Positions 54,443 through 64,000 of a stretch of 64,000 nt of DNA are shown in pieces. A program made the position numbers and the translations under genes. The DNA comes from Dugong dugon. Taxonomy: Eukaryota > Chordata > Mammalia > Sirenia > Dugongidae. How positions within the stretch are numbered: position 1 is the first letter of the stretch; the number at the start of each line of letters is the position of its first letter. The stretch covers positions 10,155,001 through 10,219,000 of the forward strand of contig CM057482.1 in NCBI GenBank assembly GCA_030035585.1, given 5' to 3'. Below the pieces are notes generated by a model. That model worked only from the letters and a program-made list of their open reading frames with translations. It had not been told where the DNA came from and ran no database searches.

Positions 54443-55379
54443 TATACTCTGTTCACCTGTATTACTACTAGTATTGCTAATGTTGAGTCACTGTAAAACC
54501 TTGAAGGACCTTTGGAATTATTAAAGAAAGATAACATCTTATTAATACAGTATGTGGTGTAGTTGATGAAATTCTACTTTGTAAAATTCACATTTTACAG
54601 TCTTATCTGATAACTCTGAATAAATCTGAACATTCTTCTAACCATTATCCCCAATTGTCTTTCATTTTGGATAAACGGGAGTTTCATAGAGTTACTGCAG
54701 TTATCAGCAGAACCAGCTTCCTCTTTGCCTTTTGACTGTGATGGTAAAGATATCAGACTCATATTTGTGAGAAAAAAGGCGGGGAGGTCTGTCCCAAATA
54801 TTTCTTAAGTACGTTTTCTACCCTTAAAATTCTGTTGCAGCCTTGAAGCTTTCCCTCTCTGTGTAGGAGGCAGCTGAAGTCAGTGTATAATTACTTTTTG
54901 TGAGGAGATTAGTGACCCTGACCTTTCTTTATTCTTCTCTCCAGTCCCCATTTCTGTGTCACCCGCCTATCAGCACGCAGATCCCTAATAGGTGCTGTTA
55001 GACTGATATCTAAAGGTGAATTGAAAAGAAGTTTCATTAAAAGATAAAGGACATGAACTGTTGGGAAACTTGAGAGATTTGCATCTTTAATTTCTCGCTA
55101 AATTACTTCCAGGTTTTTGTTTTGTTGTGTTGTTTACCTGCGCACTCAGCTGGGCCCCAGGAGCCGGGTGGCACTTCTCAGCATTTCAGAGACTGAGAAT
55201 TGGCTCAGCTTCTGTTTTGTAGTTGTTAAAGCATTTAATGACCTTAACTTTCTTACATTCCTATTCTTTATTTTCCATGTTGGCACCAATCTCCCGATAA
55301 TTCCTGCTCTTATATCCCAGGTATATGGAAAAGATGGCAAAATGGGTCCTTTTCAGATTTTTATCCTCTCCTGGAGAGT

Positions 55380-55690
55380 GATAAACGAAGCTTTGCTTAT
55401 TCCAACAAATAGTAGAATATGAAATCCCATAAAGCCGCCTAGGTTATTAGATGAATATCACAGAGCTGCTTATTAGGCACCGTGGCTTCATGTGGATTAT
55501 AGATGTGACCACACGGTAATTAGCAGAGCTGGAGCTGTAATTAAACACTATTGTGCTGCTGTGTGATTTCTCCTTAGATTTCTGTTGCAAAGTAGAAGCA
55601 AACTGAATAGTTCCAAACCTGTAGGTGGATTTCTTCACCTCTCCCCACCCCCCCAAAATCTCTTTTAATTAACTAACTAAATAAAGTCAT
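55380..55690. promoter_or_regulatory. Candidate regulatory element rich in TAATTA motifs
   Basis: Homeodomain-type cores at 55517-55522 (TAATTA), 55538-55544 (TAATTAA) and 55666-55673 (TTAATTAA), with a RUNX-type ACCACA at 55508-55513. The text is mixed and non-repetitive (GGAGCTGTAATTAAACACTA). This resembles deeply conserved developmental enhancers found in large introns; conservation is not testable here. Confidence 0.4.
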
Positions 55691-56040
55691 TTTCACACAA
55701 ACTGAGATCCTGAACTCTGCTTAGTAACTCTGATCAGTGAGGGTAGTTTGGTGCATTCACTTATTAATCAGCACCTCGTGTGTATTAGTTCCGTTATTCT
55801 TAGTGATCAGTTTAGCTAAGTAAATTTCTTCTCTTCAGATGTTCTGTAGCGGAGTTTAATTTCACAAACTGAATGCAACAGTGGTGTTTCCAGCTTTCGT
55901 CTTAGATGTTTTCTAGATTTGTCAGTGCAGAATTGGGAACTGGGCATTATTTAGAATCTTCCTCTGGCCTCCCACAGCACTGAATATCCTAGTAGAAAAT
56001 GAAACCACTTCCAGAAAAGAGCTGCTGTCCTCGATGGCTG

Positions 56041-56090
56041 AGTGTGTGTGTGTGGGTGGGTGGGTGGGTGTGGGTGTGGGTGTAGGTGTC
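56041..56090 (+). repeat. GT/GGGT repeat with G-quadruplex motif
   Basis: Six GGG runs lie at 56054-56080, four of them as GGGTGGGTGGGTGGG (56054-56068) with single-T loops, the strongest type of parallel G-quadruplex motif. It is on the sense strand, so it could form in the pre-mRNA as well as in DNA. It lies about 2.45 kb upstream of the exon. Confidence 0.85.
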
Positions 56091-57882
56091 TGCCTGGGGA
56101 ATTACTGCCTCCTGTGCCTGGGATTGCTGCCTCCGAGATAGAACAGGTTGGCAGCAGGACATGCTCAAGTAAAGCAGCCAGAAAGCTCACAGGGGTGACC
56201 TAGAAGATTTAGGCCAAAATCTTTGTCCAAGAAGGAGGCTCCTGCAGGAATTTCTCTTGGTAGTAGAAGTAAAGAATAGAAAAGGGAACAAACCCTAAGC
56301 AAAGGAAATGTATGTACTCACAGTGAAATTAGTTCTGTCTCAGTTCTTCCCCAAGAGAAAGAACAGAGAAACTGAGGTGAGGCCAAGAGTAACTATGTTC
56401 TGTGTACTCTGTCTCTAACTTCCCTTTTCTAGTGACTCTCAATGGTACAATTTTCAGGAAACTTTCTTTCCAAAGAGTTATGCGCCATCTTCTTATAGCA
56501 CTCCTGAAAGGCCTGATGATTAGAGGCAGTGTCAGCACCACACAGAGTAGTAGGGAGGCTCCAGTTTACTTTTTCTGTGTTGCTGGCCACCACTTTCCAA
56601 CTTCTTCTGTTTTTACCTTCACGTCTGTGCGTGGCATTTAAAGGGTCTTGTAAGGATCTTCCACATGCCAAAAAGGTTTCCAAATTAAATTATAAATGCT
56701 CGATTTTCAAAGAGCAAGAGAGAGCATAAATGCCTTGACATTTTTCATAATGCAGATGATTGATTATAAAGGCTTTCACTTCCATTTCACTTTATAAAAA
56801 AGGCAGAGTTAGGGAAGTACAGGGTGGGAGAGGGGTTGTATGACAACAAGCAGATGATAATGTTTTGACAGCTCTTTAGGGACCACCATTAGTCTGAATC
56901 AGAGTTTGAGCATTCTGTGGACTCTGACAGTGATGATCTACAAATAGCATAACTTTCTAAGTCAAGAAGCCACAGCTGACTACAGAGAACGAATGCAGTG
57001 CCCAGACCTCAGCTTCTAGAGTATAGTCAGTTGTCAAGACCAGGAAGGTAGAGGTATATGTGTGTTTGGGGAAGAGGTAGATTGTAGAGTGTTGGTCATG
57101 CAGTAGACTGTCCCAGAAACAGAATTCTGGTGCAGAACTGTCCAGCAGCTCATATTATGGGTACATGTGTGGGTCTGTTTAAGGATGACATTTTACCTGG
57201 ACTGAAAGTTGTTTCACAAGGGCAAGAGGGTTCTGATCCTTGACTCTCATTTTCTAGGTCTGCGGATTGATATAATACCTAGTTTTGAGGGAAAACAGTC
57301 AACATGTCTGTTGAGTGTCTTTATATACGCAAGACACTATACTCAGGATTCGGGCATCACAGACTCAGAGTTGGTACTTTGTCAATCTGATAAATGCTAG
57401 GATTAAAAGAGTTAAAGAGATCTCTCTTCATTACACCTTTCCTGCTGCTCCTAGATATGTTGCATTCTTCTTGGAACCTAAGTAATTATGTTCTTGTGAG
57501 AGGTTCCCGTTTTAGAGGTAGGTGCTAGTCCCTGTGTTTGCCTATTTCAGAGTCTGTGCATACTCAACTACATCTGCAGGCTACTGTGATTTGTTTCTGG
57601 ATAGTAAAAGCATCTCTTGTTTCTTCCAGAAATTTTATATTAGATTTATACTCCAAAAGGCCATTTTCATTAACCAGCCACTCTTATAATCTCTGGGGAT
57701 TGAAAACCTCTGTCAGATTGCTCCCAGCCCTTCTATAACTTTTAAGTAGATTTCCTTCTGAATAAAGATGCATTAGAGTTCCCAGTCTTCTTGAAGTGGC
57801 ATTCCTAGGATCTGGACATTTCTCCCCTTCATTATCCCATCCCCTATTAATGGATTTTATGCCTGATAAATGTATTGTTCAG

Positions 57883-58092
57883 AAGTCCCTGGGTGGCGCA
57901 GGCAGTTAAGTACTTGATTACTAGCCGAAAAGTTGGCAGTCTGAACCCACCCAGAGGTGCCGCAGAAGACAAGCCTGGCGACCTGCTTCTAAAAGATCAT
58001 AGCCTTGAAAAGCCTATGCAGTAGTTCTACTCTCCACACACAGGGTCACCGTAAGTCGGAATCAACCCGACGGCATCTAACACCACCGACAA
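57883..58092 (+). mobile_element. AfroSINE (GTCCCTGGGTGG type), sense, upstream of exon
   Basis: Head AGTCCCTGGGTGGCGCAGGC, body AAGCCTGGCGACCTGCTTCT, tail GTCACCGTAAGTCGGAATCA. It lies 434 bp before the exon and has an opposite-orientation relative of the same subfamily downstream at 60658-60876. The CGTAAGT inside the tail resembles a donor but has no partner exon. Confidence 0.93.
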
Positions 58093-58489
58093 ACGTGCTG
58101 TTTGCTGAGTGCGAGGTTGGCGGGAAGAGTAGTGGCGGCAGTAGGGCGTGCCCCAGAAACTGGGCCTTTTTCATCGGTCAGTGTGCTCTATAACTATTGA
58201 AATCTGGTCCTGATTCCCTTTCACTAGAAATTTTTAAATGAGAGGAGAAAAATTAGAGCTCTTATTTATACACTTTAAGCCAAGCACAGTTTATGAGGAA
58301 AGTCATTAATAAAAAATAGAGCTTCTCCTAGCACAGGGTACAGTCATCTGTATCACTAGATTTGTAACGTATCCTGAGCTAGAACTTGAAAGGAAGACTG
58401 AAGTCTTATATTTAGAGCCCTCTGCACTCTGGCAGGAAAGAATGTAGGACTAGATTAAATACAAACAAGGCATTTCCTTTAAATGTTTC
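58093..58489. other. ZNF609: Intronic sequence leading to the acceptor
   Basis: No repeat recognised. A pyrimidine-rich stretch starts near 58470. Confidence 0.5.
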
Positions 58490-58526
58490 TGCTGCAACTC
58501 AGCTACTCCTTTCTTTTCTCCCACAG
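58490..58526 (+). promoter_or_regulatory. ZNF609: Splice acceptor of ZNF609 exon 3
   Basis: ACTCCTTTCTTTTCTCCCAC is a strong polypyrimidine tract ending in CAG at 58524-58526. Candidate branch-point adenines lie in GCTGCAACTCAGCTAC just upstream (58491-58506). The tract has no AG between branch region and the used AG except at 58501-58502, well upstream. Confidence 0.9.
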
Positions 58527-58752
58527 ATGGAGTCCCCTGTCTCCACACCAGCGGTGCTGCCACTGCACCTTTTGGTGCCGGTGGTCAGTAACGACATCTC
58601 ATCCCCCTGTGAGCAAATCATGGTTCGTACCCGGTCAGTTGGGGTCAACACATGTGATGTGGCTCTAGCTACAGAACCCGAATGCCTGGGCCCCTGTGAA
58701 CCTGGGACCAGTGTCAACCTCGAGGGCATCGTGTGGCAGGAAACGGAAGATG
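58527..58752 (+). CDS. ZNF609: ZNF609 internal coding exon (exon 3)
   Basis: This exon codes for 75 residues plus the first base of a split Gly codon, in phase 0 at the 5' end and phase 1 at the 3' end (226 nt). The peptide begins [20 protein letters not shown], contains [20 protein letters not shown] and ends [10 protein letters not shown] recognise it as ZNF609, roughly residues 250-325 of about 1,410. ZNF609 is a nuclear protein with one C2H2 zinc finger, reported to work with Integrator and NIPBL in transcription and neuronal migration, and to repress Rag genes in thymocytes. This segment lies before the finger and has no named domain. The first Met is internal, not a start. The frame continues past the donor to a stop at 58911, but the donor is strong. 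No frameshift or stop is seen. ZNF608 is the only close relative; the fit to ZNF609 is better. Confidence 0.93.
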
Positions 58753-58758
58753 GTAAGT
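58750..58758 (+). promoter_or_regulatory. ZNF609: Splice donor of ZNF609 exon 3
   Basis: ATG|GTAAGT is a near-consensus donor; the intron starts at 58753. Use of this site splits a Gly codon (G|GN). Failure to use it would read into intron and stop after 53 more codons. Confidence 0.92.
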
Positions 58759-60564
58759 GCTATATGGGGCATTCCCATCCCTTCTCAACCTGTTTCTGCA
58801 GGGGAACCAACAGGGAGGGGCTTATTGTTTTAAATAATACCAAGTATTTATTAGGAATTTTAGATGCTCCTGATGATACCCACACAGATTACAGCAAAAT
58901 CTCCAGCTTCTAGAGCTTGCCATTGCCAGTTTCTTAGTTTAATTATCTCCCCTTCATTGCTGTTCAACAGTGTTGGCCCTGGGACATAAGCAGTTATTTA
59001 ATAAGTGCTGACCAGGTAATTAAAACTGTGTCTGTACTCTCCATACCCCTCTTTATCATTTTGTATGGGAGAATTAGAATATGAATGAACTTTTGGGTTA
59101 GGCTTGGAGAGAAAAAGTAATGAAAGGATGGCTGAGGGAGTAAAGGGAATGGAGAAGAGTCGCTCTTGAGTTGACTTCGTGTTGGCTTGTTCAGTATGCT
59201 CCTCTTGCCCTTTTTTTATCACCTGGAGGTGCAGCCGTCTCCTTCTTCTCACTGGCTGCCTCATTGCCCAGCCACCCACCCCACAGTATGCATCTGTCAC
59301 TTAGTGCAGATTTTACAGGCCTAGGCAACAGGAAAATGTTTACGTGGCCCTGTTTCCAGGCGTCTACTAAGCAGTTGGCTCACTATAGGGTGCTGCCGCC
59401 CAAGACTGCCATCCAGACTTTTTGGATGTTTCATTTGCCCATGAGAACAAAATTTCTTCTGTTTTGGAAGTCCATAAACCTGGAAAAATGCAATAGGAGT
59501 GCAGAGGGACTTAGCTAGGGATTTCAGATCCCTTGGTAACATCTGGTTGCAATTTGATTCCAGCCAATTCTTTTTATAAAAAATCCAAGTCCTTGTCAAA
59601 ATACGTGTGGTTCGGGAGGCTGGGCCTCAGAGTCCCATCAGGTCTCTGCATCAGTAACCAGGCTTGAAAGCATACCCACTCTGAGAAGTTTCGAGGCCCA
59701 GAGGAGCACAGCTAATTATCTCTGATTATCGTAAGTTATCTTGTCAGCCCGCCTGTGGAAATTCAGGCATTTCGCTCTGGTCATCCTAATGAGGTTCTCT
59801 TCCCCTGAGTCTTTTGTTGTGATTCAGCGTGTGTTTAAAGTACCACGCAGTAGGCACTGGCATGTTACAGGGTAGGAGCTCTGTGTTCTCAGATCCCTCT
59901 TCATTAGCAGTACAGTAAAGCTTAAGCTTGCAGAAGAACACTGCTAGTGGGGTTTTGTTGTGTGCCTGAGACAATGCAAAAAACCTGTTGTGGTAGAAAC
60001 TGGGCAGGGATTGTGGAGAGGGAGAGAGGTTGAGCCTGGATATGTGTACACCACCTACAATCTAGAAATCACAAAGTGGCTGTCTCTGATTTAAAAAAAA
60101 AAAAAAGAAAAAAGGCATTAGCCTATGGCCAAACGTCGAAGAGCCACAGAGTCTGTTGGAATGACAAACCACAGCTCTGTGCCACCGAGCAAGCTTCAGG
60201 GCGTCCTGCCTCAGTATATTGAAGATAGCCATCAATTTCTTGCCTATTTGTTCTACCCATCTTTATGATAGTGACTTTTTTCCCAAGGGCAAGATGCTTT
60301 TTGTGCATGTGAACCTGATAAACTTCACTCTCCTGAGGACAGTGAGTACCTTTGTATTTGAGGATCCCTGTTGTCCTTCCCAGCCAGGGGGATGTTAGCA
60401 CAGGACTTTTTTGTACATCATTTACTCTGACAAGCTCTCTGGTTGTCACTGGCAGCCTGTTCCCAAGTTTCCGTGTTATGCACCTTAAGGCACCCTGTAC
60501 TGTATTTCACAGCACTTACCATAATGTGTAATATTGTATATAATTGTATAATTATTCTATTAAT
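58759..60564. other. Repeat-poor intronic sequence after the exon
   Basis: About 1.8 kb mostly free of interspersed repeats, with an A-run at 60091-60113. Open frames of 92-115 codons at 58998-59599 on both strands have no recognised domain or splice context. Confidence 0.45.
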
Positions 60565-60657
60565 ATCCAACTTTCCTACTGTTTAGAAGTTTTATGAGAC
60601 CAGGGATCCTGTTTTGCTCACCATTGTATCCACTTAACATAGTACCTGGCACATGTA
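60565..60657 (+). mobile_element. L2 3' end, first part
   Basis: ATGAGACCAGGGATCCTGTT, then CATAGTACCTGGCACATGTA is the L2 3' end. It resumes at 60888 (GTAGGCCCTCAGAAAACATT, then TGAATGAATGAATGC) after the SINE. Confidence 0.8.
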
Positions 60658-60876
60658 ACCAAAAAAAAAAAAATCAAACCCATTGCCATCAAGTTGATTC
60701 CAACTGATGGTGACCCCATGTGTTATACAGTAGAACTGCTCCATAGGGTTTTCTTGACTGTAATCTTTACGGAACCAGACCACCAGGCCTTTCTTTCATG
60801 GTGCCACTGGGTGGGTTTGAACCATCAACCTTTAGGTTAGTACACAAGCACAAATCTTTTGTGCCACCTAGGGACT
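60658..60876 (-). mobile_element. AfroSINE (GTCCCTGGGTGG type), antisense, downstream of exon
   Basis: The minus strand begins AGTCCCTAGGTGGCACAAAA and ends in the GGGTTTGA tail followed by a T-rich end. Target duplication TGGCACATGTA is perfect at 60647-60657 and 60877-60887. It is inserted in the L2 3' end and oriented opposite to the SINE at 57883-58092. Confidence 0.95.
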
Positions 60877-60887
60877 TGGCACATGTA

Positions 60888-60935
60888 GTAGGCCCTCAGA
60901 AAACATTTATTTGAATGAATGAATGCATGCCTCCA
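60888..60935 (+). mobile_element. L2 3' end, second part
   Basis: Continues the L2 3' end after the SINE and ends in GAATGAATGAATGC tail repeats. Confidence 0.78.
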
Positions 60936-62309
60936 TGTCATTGTTATTTCTGGATCTGTGTTACTATATATCTAACAGATGCTATAAATATTGTTTGAAC
61001 TTAGGAATCATGTCAAAATAGTTATAAAATTCTATACTTTCTATGAAACTCAGAACAAATGTTACTTTCACCAGGATTGAGGTCACTTTCATTTGTATAA
61101 ATCTGTAAATTTTTTTGGCCTTTCAATATCAGATTTTCTCCCACTAACCACCTTGTGTTTCAGGGCTTAGTACTTCTCTTCTTTCTTTTTTCTTTTATCC
61201 CAAGGGAAAGAGACCTATTCTGCAGTGATATACTCTACTTTTCCTTTGCTTTCTGACCACCCTGGAGAGCCTTCACCTGAACTGTCAGATGGCAGTGGTC
61301 TAAATTGGGATCAGAGCTGATTCACATTCCTTTTCATCTTCAGATAACAAAGATTTCCTGCAAAGATCTTTCCCTACAGATCTGTAAAATGTGTGTACTG
61401 AGCCAGTCCTCAAGTTAATCATAAGAACTACATACAGATACTTTTTAAAAATATATCCTTCCAAGCTTCCAGGCTTTTTGTTTGCCAACCAACTCCTTGT
61501 ACTTCTATCTCTACGCCCAGCAAACTACTGCCTTCATAGAAAAGCTCCTATAGCTTAAAGGGAAGCTGTGAATGCTTGGCCTCTGAGGGGAATGGAAGAT
61601 GCTGAGGTCCCTAAACAGCTGAGCCACCTTGCTGAGATCAGGTGTAGGAGTTATTGCTTCAATTCTTTCTGGTTTCTTTGCCTACCTGTCCCGCAGTGTT
61701 GCTTCCTTCTCTCCCTCTCCCTCCTTATCTTTCACCTTAAACCTTGCCTTGGAGGCATTTTGAAATTTTTGCAGATCCCAGCTCTTTTTAGGTTGTCAGT
61801 CATTAGCCAGCACTGCAAAGATTCTCCTTGACTAGGCTCAACCTTGGGACTTCCACTATTCAGAAGACCCAAGTGCATAGCATGTAAGCTAAAATGTTTC
61901 TTGGCTTTTTTGAGACTTATTCTTGTGCTTTCTCAGGGGTCTGATTCCACCTGATTTTACTTTGCCCCACTGCACTTCAAATCAAAATAGCAGGTACCAA
62001 GCCTGTTCCAGGTTCACAAGGCTTACCTTAAGCTGGTGTTCTGAGACAATGTGTGAGAAGCCTTAAGACAGACCATACATATATTTTGCTGAGGCAGAAT
62101 TGCTTATTGGCTTCTTTGGCGTCTTAAAGAAAGGCAAGGCTGACTTTAGACAAGAATCCCAGTAGATGCTACAGGTTCTCCTTTTTAGACAGCATTACTA
62201 AGCCTAAGGCCAACCCTGGTGGTATAATTTACTTTGGCAAATGAGCTGTAAGGAAGAATCTGTGGTAGTGAAAATCAGGAGATCTCTATACCTCCAGCAC
62301 TGTTATTCT
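60936..62309. other. Unassigned intronic sequence
   Basis: About 1.4 kb without a named repeat or coding exon. Confidence 0.45.
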
Positions 62310-62410
62310 GACCTTGGACAAGTCCCTTTACTTCTCTGGGCCTGAGCCTTAGTATCTCATCTCTTCAGTTGAGTTGAACAAGGTGACCAGTAAGGACTCA
62401 TCCAGTTATT
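62310..62410 (-). mobile_element. MIR-family fragment, antisense
   Basis: TTCTGACCTTGGACAAGTCC, then CTTCTCTGGGCCTGAGCCTT follows the MIR/MIR3 reverse complement. Confidence 0.6.
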
Positions 62411-63261
62411 CAGTTGTAAGAATGACTTGAATCATAGAGCCAGCCTGGATCCAGTGCCTGTTGATTATGGCATCTTGAAAATGAACAGTTTCCCAGTGCA
62501 ACCATGCAGATGGAAATTGAAAAATAACAATACTGATGTTGAAATTTCATTATACAGTTATTGTATCGATTTATTTTATCAAAAAAATGAAAGTAACTGC
62601 CTGGCTAGTTCCAAATTCAGAAAAACTCTACCTCTCATTTACCAACTCCAATCCTAAACTGGCAAGTGGAAGAATGCACAAAACAAGCTGTTTTTGATGT
62701 AAGTATATGCTAGCTGACATAAGCTGAACCCTCAGTAACTGTTTAGCCGTCCGTTTATCTCCCTGTTAACTCATATTCCCCAAGACTTACTTCATTCTCA
62801 AGATTCATTAGCCCCGCTCCTCTCTTCATGCACTCTCAACAATGAAGATCAAACTTATTCTCCTTAAATCTTCCCAGATTTCCTCCTCTTTCTTAAGATT
62901 TTTGTGTTTCTTATCCTCTCCTTTTCTTTTTCTCTGTTTACTCAGAAGATTCTTTGAGGCTTTATACCATGAATTATCTGCTCTTTCTCCATCTTGTCTT
63001 TCCCTTTCTATTTAAACTCTTTCCTTCAGCAACACTTCCTTATGGTGAGAATATTTTCCTCCTTCTTGTTAGCGCTTTAAACTACTGGCCTCTCGCCTTC
63101 TCTTCACTGCTTTCTATTGCTGTTTCTAATTTGTTACTACCTGCTCACTACCATATAACATCCTGCCATCAGATATGTTCTACTACCATTTGACTGGAAC
63201 ATTTCTCATACCAATGATCATCTATTTTCCAAAAGTTCTTCTCTCAGTTCTTGTAGACTTT
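62411..63261. other. Unassigned, CT-rich intronic sequence
   Basis: About 850 bp; the second half is CT-rich. It may include an old L2 piece, but I cannot align it with confidence. Confidence 0.35.
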
Positions 63262-63448
63262 TAGGAGCTCTGGTGGTGCAGTGGTTAAAGCACTCAGCTG
63301 CTAACTGAAAGGTTAGCAGTTTGAACCCACCAGTGCTGCACTGGAGAAAAGACCTGGTGATCTGCTTCCATAAAGATTATAGCCTTGGAAACCCTATGGG
63401 GCAGTTCTACTCTGTCCTTTAGGGTCGCTATGAGTCGGAATCTCGTTT
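63262..63448 (+). mobile_element. AfroSINE, full length, sense
   Basis: Head TAGGAGCTCTGGTGGTGCAG, body CTGGAGAAAAGACCTGGTGA, tail GGGTCGCTATGAGTCGGAAT cut shortly after. One of the better preserved copies. Confidence 0.92.
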
Positions 63449-64000
63449 CTGTTTCTAACTGGTTACTCTTTGTTTTGTACTGATCCCTCTTCCTCCTTGT
63501 ATTCACTGGGTCGGAGATTCCTGATGGGATTCAGGATGCTAAAATATTACTAAACTCAGCCACTATCGGCTTCTAGGTGGGGCCTGTGGCAGCTGGTACC
63601 CTGCCCCCTTCCTCATTTAGCCCCAACATAAATTTTCGTTTCTGTGTGTGCCATGGTGGGGAAAGTTGAGGAAACACTGAGTTAGAAATGGCATTTGGCT
63701 GCTAGAAACAGAAAGTGAAGTAATAATGATTTAATACAAAATAATTCTGGAGTTAGGCAGTCTATGGCTGGTAGAATATCTTCACAATGTAATTAAATCA
63801 GTGTTCCAAGCTCCTTAATGTGACTTCTTAATTGCCACTGTAGCTCCAGCCATCACATTTACTTTTCAGGCTTAAAGAAGGAAGGGAAAAGAGCAAAATA
63901 GCACCTGCCTCCTATCTTAAGCTATTCCTTTTAAAGAGCTTTCCCAGAAGCCAGCACCCTAATACTTCTCCCTGTGTCTCATTGGCTACCCCTTGTCTGG
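63449..64000. other. Unassigned intronic sequence
   Basis: No gene or named repeat seen up to the window end. Confidence 0.4.

Larger units (their letters stand above)
54456..57882. other. Long repeat-poor block upstream of the exon
   Basis: About 3.4 kb with almost no recognisable interspersed repeat, the cleanest stretch of the window. It includes the candidate element at 55380-55690, the G-quadruplex repeat at 56041-56090 and several short open frames without known domains. No splice-flanked coding exon is recognised in it. Confidence 0.5.
1..58526 (+). other. ZNF609: ZNF609 intron 2, 3' part
   Basis: Everything upstream of the exon at 58527 is read as one intron on the plus strand, because that exon has a good acceptor and no other convincing exon is seen. 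In human ZNF609 the intron before this exon is very long, which fits. It is filled mainly with interspersed repeats (listed separately), with stretches of apparently unique sequence. The intron start (donor of the preceding exon) is outside the window. The assignment rests on recognising the exon's protein; the intron itself has no identifying mark. Confidence 0.85.
58753..64000 (+). other. ZNF609: ZNF609 intron 3, 5' part
   Basis: Sequence after the donor to the end of the window. No further exon is recognised. In ZNF609 the next exon should code for a segment starting (G)-(I/M)L(V)VNVTWRNKTY; I do not find it here, so the intron continues beyond 64000. Confidence 0.8.

Noticed and set aside
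58527-58529. ATG at the first codon of the exon as a translation start
   Set aside because: It follows an acceptor AG directly and the Met is internal in ZNF609 as I know it; there is no upstream promoter or 5' UTR signal.
58753-58913. Extension of the ZNF609 exon frame to a stop at 58911
   Set aside because: The frame crosses a strong GTAAGT donor, and the amino acids after it do not match ZNF609 (the family continues with a VNVTWRNKTY-type segment). Intron retention only.
59171-59599. Open frames of 92-115 codons on both strands after the exon
   Set aside because: No domain, no splice-site pair and no similarity to known ZNF609 exons.
1-64000. CRISPR arrays, operons, phage or plasmid functions
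   Set aside because: No regular spacer-repeat array or dense coding; repeats are eukaryotic retroposons in an intron.

Overview
This window is mammalian intronic DNA with one protein-coding exon. The organism is almost certainly an afrotherian, most likely an elephant or another paenungulate. The main evidence is about 30 copies or fragments of a tRNA-headed SINE (consensus head GAGCCCTGGTGGCGCAGTGG or GTCCCTGGGTGGTGCAAACG; tail like GTCGCTATGAGTCGGAATCG), which matches the AfroSINE family as I know it. RTE-clade LINE copies share that SINE tail. There is no bacterial, viral or plasmid gene content, and no CRISPR, rRNA or operon structure.

The only exon is at 58527-58752 (+). It encodes 75 codons plus one base that I recognise as an internal exon (exon 3 in the human numbering I know) of ZNF609. 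It is preceded by a polypyrimidine tract and AG, and followed by a GTAAGT donor. Bases 1-58526 are therefore the 3' part of ZNF609 intron 2, and 58753-64000 are the start of intron 3. The exon that forms circ-ZNF609 should lie upstream, outside the window.

Layout. 1-7960: AfroSINEs, MIR, MER5A, old L1 pieces and a small TA-flanked inverted-repeat transposon. 7960-12725: one ancient L2 split by an L1, which is itself split by SINEs and an RTE. 12945-19476: two sense L1 relics end to end, the second with a GC-rich 5' UTR of degenerate units. 19477-25900: an LTR-like block, SINEs, RTE and L1. 25900-39300: L1M, MIR, LTR, RTE, a Tigger relic, a putative regulatory block with an RFX X-box, a pyrimidine-rich tract, and a sense solo LTR with 5-bp target duplications. 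39533-48643: two antisense L1s with recognisable target duplications, with MIR, L2 and CR1/L3 relics around them. 48650-54460: a hAT transposase relic, L1 tails, a candidate enhancer with a perfect kappa-B palindrome, and a SINE split by a 280-bp insert. 54460-64000: the least repeat-dense part, containing a homeodomain-motif-rich block, a G-quadruplex motif, the exon, and two same-family SINEs in inverted orientation flanking it.

Most recognisable L1 pieces and all five RTE copies lie antisense to ZNF609, as expected for intronic LINEs under selection. I see no sign of a novel gene system. The points most worth following are the candidate regulatory blocks, the inverted SINE pair around the exon, the SINE/RTE tail sharing, and several unusual insertion structures. 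Repeat family names are from memory of consensus sequences. Boundaries are by eye, usually good to a few bases where a target duplication is stated and to tens of bases otherwise.
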